Source: JAZGGS01 sp963749485 (lineage in GTDB: Bacteria; Bacteroidota; Ignavibacteria; Ignavibacteriales; Ignavibacteriaceae). Taken from it: DNA of 64,000 nucleotides. Every line of letters begins with the position of its first letter. The stretch's first letter is position 1. This document shows positions 60,160 to 64,000 of this stretch, one piece after another. Location: assembly GCA_963749485.1 (NCBI GenBank), contig CAVVMV010000003.1, forward strand, positions 62,001-126,000. Reading direction: 5' to 3'. A program made the position numbers and the translations under genes. The notes under the pieces were generated by a model. That model was not told the DNA's origin. It made no database searches and saw nothing but the letters and a program-made list of their open reading frames with translations.

Positions 60160-62397
60160 ATGAATTACAAAATAGCATTCTTATTCGTCCTTCTCTCTGC
60201 GGTAATAGTCTACCCCCAGCAATTTACAAACTGGAAAAACTATACCGATATGAAAGAGGTTAGAAATGTTCACGCTTTTTCCAACGGTGTTTGGGCAGCT
60301 ACGGGCGGTGGAGCATTTATGTATTCCGGCAGCAGCTCGTTCACAACGCTTAACAAAGCCGAAGGATTACAAGGAATTGATCTTACAACAGTTGTAAGTG
60401 ATAAAACCGGTAAAGTTTGGTTTGGCAGTTCAAATGGAACAATAGATATTTTTAATCCGGAAGAGAACTCTTTCAGGGTAATCCTGGATATTTTTAATTC
60501 TAATCATATTAATAAAAGTATAAACGATCTTATACTTTCCGGCGATACAATAATTGTTTCTTCCGATTTTGGAGTTTCTTTAATTGATACCGATAATCTT
60601 CTCTTCTTCGATACATTTTTTAAATTCGGTGATTTTCCCACTAACACCAAAGTAAACAGCACAATAAAGATTAACTTAATCTACATATGCACTGATGAAG
60701 GTGTTGCGGTGCAAAAGCAAAATGCAGTTAACCTTTCTGCTCCGGAATCGTGGAATGTTTATAGGGAAGGGAACGGTTTGCCATCAAATAAAACTTTAGA
60801 AGCAGGAAAGTTTTTATCAGATATTATTGTAAGTACAGATAATGGTTTTGCAAAACTATCCGATACATCCTGGGTTTCGTTTCTTCCGCAATTTAACGGG
60901 AAAATTATTTCAGATTTTGTAATAACAGGAGATTCGCTGCTTATACTGGCTGAAAATAAAGTTTATTTGTACAATAATAACCAGCTAAACGAACTATACA
61001 CATCACCTAATGAAACATATTCTCTCTCATATAACAGCATCTTCGGAATAGCAATAGCCGGCTCAAATGGGGTAGTACATTTGGATGCATCGTTAACCGA
61101 AAATATAATAGTTCCGAATGGTCCTGCAGCTAATCAATTTCCAAGTACAAGCGTAAGTGAAGATGGAGTTTTCTGGTCTGCAAGCGGAAAAGATAACTTA
61201 GGCGTTGGATTCTACAAGTTTGATAAAACCACCTGGATAAATTATGACAGGAATAACACAACCGTATTACCAACTAATGATTTTTATTATACCTACGCAG
61301 CATCCGATAATACTGTTTTTCTTGGAACTTGGGGTAGAGGATTTATTTCAGTAAAAGATAATGTAATAAATGTTTTTAATAGGCAGAATACAGGAATGCA
61401 GGGAATACCTGGTTCACCTGATTTTATTGTGATAACAGGTTTTGGAACAGATTCCAGAAACAACACGTGGGTTTTAAATTACTGGTCAAGTAACCGTAAA
61501 TCTTTAAGTATGGTAACTCCTGATAGTACATGGTATCATTTTACTAATAACGCCGAACCTAATATTAGTTTGGAAGGGCATTATAATTTAGCAATAGATC
61601 CATATGATACTAAGTTTTACCACCTGAATAACTCATCCAATAAAGGATTGTACTATTTTAACGAAAACAAAACCTACGATGACGACTCTGATGACCGTTC
61701 AGGATTTGTATCAACTGCAGATGGCTTAAACGGCGACATAAGTACAGTTGTTGTTGATAGAAGAGGAGATATCTGGATAGGAACAAATGCTGGAGTAAAT
61801 GTACTTTCCAATACAAACGCAATTCCCTCTTCAAACGATCCGCCCTTAAGATTGTCATCTGTCTTTTCTTTAAGAGAACAATCAATAAACGCAATCACAG
61901 TAGATCCTTTAAATCAAAAATGGGTAGGTACAAATGAGGGATTACTGCTTATAAACTCAGATGGTTCAAGATTGTTGGCAACCCTTACTGCAAGTAACAG
62001 TGCACTACTTTCAGATAAAATACAAAGTATTTCTATTGATGAAAACGCAGGCATTGTTTACGTGGGTACTGAAGAGGGATTGACATCATTTGAAACCCCG
62101 TTTATCAAACCACAAGAAAGTTTTGATAAGCTTTTCGTTTATCCTAATCCATTTATAATTAAAGATAACAATAAACTGTTAACCATTGATGGACTGATAA
62201 GGGATACGGATATAAAAATTTTAACCGTTTCCGGTAACATTGTTACAGAATTTTCATCTCCCGGTGGAAGAACCGCTCAGTGGGATGGAACTGATGATGA
62301 CGGTAAACTGGTAAGCAGCGGAATTTACTTAGTTGTTGCATTTGATGTAGATGGAAATAATATTATTACCGGCAAGGTTGCTGTAATAAGGGAATAA
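60160..62397 (+). CDS. PorZ-like two-component-regulator propeller protein with C-terminal FlgD-like domain
   Basis: The 745-residue protein has a signal peptide (AFLFVLLSAVIVYPQ) and two propellers made of Reg_prop repeats (GVWAATGGGAFMYSG, TGKVWFGSSNGTIDIFNP, GDIWIGTNAGVNVLS, QKWVGTNEGLLLINS). A C-terminal Ig-like domain follows (FVYPNPFIIKDNNK, DIKILTVSGNIVTEF, WDGTDDDGKLVSSGIYLV). Length and order match PorZ, a surface component needed for T9SS cargo processing in Porphyromonas. The last domain looks like the sorting-domain family too. Unlike the T9SS genes at 12-40 kb, it is intact. PorZ function is an inference from layout. Confidence 0.78.
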   Translation: MNYKIAFLFVLLSAVIVYPQQFTNWKNYTDMKEVRNVHAFSNGVWAATGGGAFMYSGSSSFTTLNKAEGLQGIDLTTVVSDKTGKVWFGSSNGTIDIFNPEENSFRVILDIFNSNHINKSINDLILSGDTIIVSSDFGVSLIDTDNLLFFDTFFKFGDFPTNTKVNSTIKINLIYICTDEGVAVQKQNAVNLSAPESWNVYREGNGLPSNKTLEAGKFLSDIIVSTDNGFAKLSDTSWVSFLPQFNGKIISDFVITGDSLLILAENKVYLYNNNQLNELYTSPNETYSLSYNSIFGIAIAGSNGVVHLDASLTENIIVPNGPAANQFPSTSVSEDGVFWSASGKDNLGVGFYKFDKTTWINYDRNNTTVLPTNDFYYTYAASDNTVFLGTWGRGFISVKDNVINVFNRQNTGMQGIPGSPDFIVITGFGTDSRNNTWVLNYWSSNRKSLSMVTPDSTWYHFTNNAEPNISLEGHYNLAIDPYDTKFYHLNNSSNKGLYYFNENKTYDDDSDDRSGFVSTADGLNGDISTVVVDRRGDIWIGTNAGVNVLSNTNAIPSSNDPPLRLSSVFSLREQSINAITVDPLNQKWVGTNEGLLLINSDGSRLLATLTASNSALLSDKIQSISIDENAGIVYVGTEEGLTSFETPFIKPQESFDKLFVYPNPFIIKDNNKLLTIDGLIRDTDIKILTVSGNIVTEFSSPGGRTAQWDGTDDDGKLVSSGIYLVVAFDVDGNNIITGKVAVIRE

Positions 62398-62440
62398 ATA
62401 AATTGATTAAATCCTGCCCATTCTATCCAACCTTAACCTG

Positions 62441-64000
62441 ATGATAGAACTTTCAAATATAGCGATTCAGTTTGGTGGAAAATATTTATTTAAAGATGTT
62501 AATCTTCGAATAAATTCTTCTGACAGGATCTCACTGGTTGGATCAAACGGAAGCGGAAAAACATCGCTATTAAAAATTCTTATTGGTGAATTGGAACCGG
62601 AAACCGGTAAAGTGCAAAAGCAAAAACGGATTACAATCGGTTTTCTTCCGCAGGATAATGTTGTTCACTTAGGCAAAACACTTCTTGAGGAAGCTTCACA
62701 TTGCTTTAGCAGATATACATTATCTTCAAAATAAATCGCAAGAGATATTAAATCTACTTTCCTTAAAAGAAGTAAATGATGAAGAACATGAAGATTTAGT
62801 TCATCAATTGGGCGATGTACAATTAAGATTGGAAGAGCTCGATTCTTACACAGCTTCATCAAGAATTGAAAAAATTCTTACCGGGCTTGGTTTTTCTGAA
62901 AAAGATTTTAACCGGCTAACCGATGAATTTTCAGGTGGATGGCAAATGAGGATTGCACTTGCAAAAATACTCATAGCACAGAATGATATTCTTTTAATGG
63001 ATGAACCTACAAATCACCTGGATATTGATTCACTTGAATGGTTAATCTCATATTTAAATAAATACGATGGTGCACTTGTAATAGTATCGCACGACAGGCA
63101 TTTCATTAACGGGGTTACTAATAAAACTCTGGAAATTTTCAGCAACAAGTTGAGCTTTTTTAATGGTAATTATGATGCATACCTGAAATTCAAAGTAGAG
63201 AGAGATGAGCTGCTTGTTCACCAAAGACATCTTCAAGTGAAAAAAATTAAAGAAACTCAAAAATTTATTGATCGATTCAGGTACAAGTCTACTAAAGCAA
63301 AACAGGTGCAAAGCAGGATAAATCAACTGGAAAAAACGGAATTGATTGAACTACCAGAGAGTGAAAAAGAGATAACACTTAATTTTCCGGTACCACCATC
63401 CAGCGGTAAAGTTAATATTGAATTAAAATCGATTTATAAATCTTATGGTGATATTTCTGTTTTTAACGGAATCGATTATAAAATTGACCGAGGTGATAAA
63501 ATTGCATTTGTTGGACCAAACGGGGCAGGTAAAAGTACACTTGCGAATATTATTGCCGGTAAAGTAGAGATAAACAGTGGTGATAAAATTGTTGGGCACA
63601 ATACTCTAATTATAAACTACTCACAGGATATTGCTGATAATTTAAACCCTGATTTGGATGTGCTGGAATCAGTTTACGGAATTGCGCAAGAAAAAACTTT
63701 AGGTCAGCTAAGATCTTTACTAGGTTCTTTTCTTTTTACAGGCGATGATGTTTTTAAGAAAGTCAAGGTTCTTTCCGGGGGCGAAAAAAGCAGGCTGGCT
63801 TTAGCTAAAATTCTTCTTACAAAATCTAATCTTATTGTTCTTGATGAGCCTACAAACCACCTTGATTTTTCATCAATAAGTGTTTTACAAAAAGCACTGA
63901 TCAACTTTCCCGGTTCGCTTATTCTTGTTTCGCACGATATTGATTTCCTTCTGCCTATTGTTAATATTGTAACAGAAATTAGAAAAGGAAAAGTACAAAC
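62441..64000 (+). CDS. ABC-F family ATP-binding cassette protein, 5' part (one frameshift, cut by window end)
   Basis: Two ABC cassettes occur in one chain without membrane helices, as in ribosome-associated ABC-F proteins. Cassette 1: GSNGSGKTSLLKIL, then FSGGWQMRIALAKIL and LLMDEPTNHLDIDSLEW. A charged linker (helical arms at about residues 240-320) follows. Cassette 2: GPNGAGKSTLANII, LSGGEKSRLALAKIL and VLDEPTNHLDFSSIS. The first frame ends at 62734 (CFSRYTLSSK), but one extra T near 62697 explains it, because HIALADIHYLQNKSQE continues in the next frame to the end of the window. The protein is missing its C-terminus here. Confidence 0.9.

Overview
The window looks like chromosomal DNA of a low-GC, Gram-negative, free-living bacterium of the Bacteroidota/Chlorobi side, most likely Ignavibacteria (Ignavibacterium/Melioribacter-like). 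The strongest evidence is a set of secreted proteins ending in the YPNPFNPST-type C-terminal sorting domain of the type IX secretion system (T9SS). A TonB-dependent receptor with a carboxypeptidase-like regulatory domain, a PorZ-like propeller protein and many SpoIIE-type phosphatases fit that assignment. I saw no rRNA, tRNA, phage, transposase or CRISPR array.

Layout. 0-8 kb (mostly minus strand): end of a receiver-domain protein, aldehyde dehydrogenase, GAF/SpoIIE phosphatase, M64 peptidase, pyrE, pterin dehydratase and clpC. 8-12 kb (plus): floA with two small linked genes, then a UvrD-type helicase. 12-15 kb (minus): a large sialidase-fold T9SS cargo. 15-25 kb (plus): glycosyltransferase, methyltransferase, a nucleoside-salvage run (cdd, tdk, a duplicated nupC, punA), then secD-secF. 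25-40 kb (minus): an accessory region with a lipoprotein/TonB receptor/T9SS cargo operon and five further T9SS cargo genes, including an M1 peptidase. It is rich in local duplications. 40-50 kb (minus): a tight partner-switching operon (three membrane or soluble SpoIIE phosphatases, an RsbW-like kinase, a STAS protein), then an ECF sigma factor with a very large anti-sigma protein. 50-64 kb: STAS protein, purA, histidine kinase, aroB-aroK, an outer-membrane protein, a PpiD-like foldase, a Crp-family regulator, a PHP phosphoesterase, the PorZ-like protein and an ABC-F ATPase cut by the window end.

How genes work together. SecDF and the PpiD-like foldase serve general export, and the PorZ-like protein may help T9SS cargo reach the surface. 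cdd, tdk, nupC and punA import and recycle nucleosides. The phosphatase/kinase/STAS operon has the parts of an Rsb-type partner switch, but no cognate sigma factor lies in the operon.

Caution: about twenty genes, including core ones such as clpC and the helicase, are interrupted by one-base indels. I read most of these as sequence errors rather than gene decay, so each is reported as one gene with the piece boundaries in its evidence. The most interesting items are: an 888-bp in-frame duplication that fuses NupC to the thymidine kinase tail; a 49-bp palindromic element at the same codon of two T9SS genes; relics of a phosphatase tail next to that element; and a leader shared by unrelated T9SS genes.
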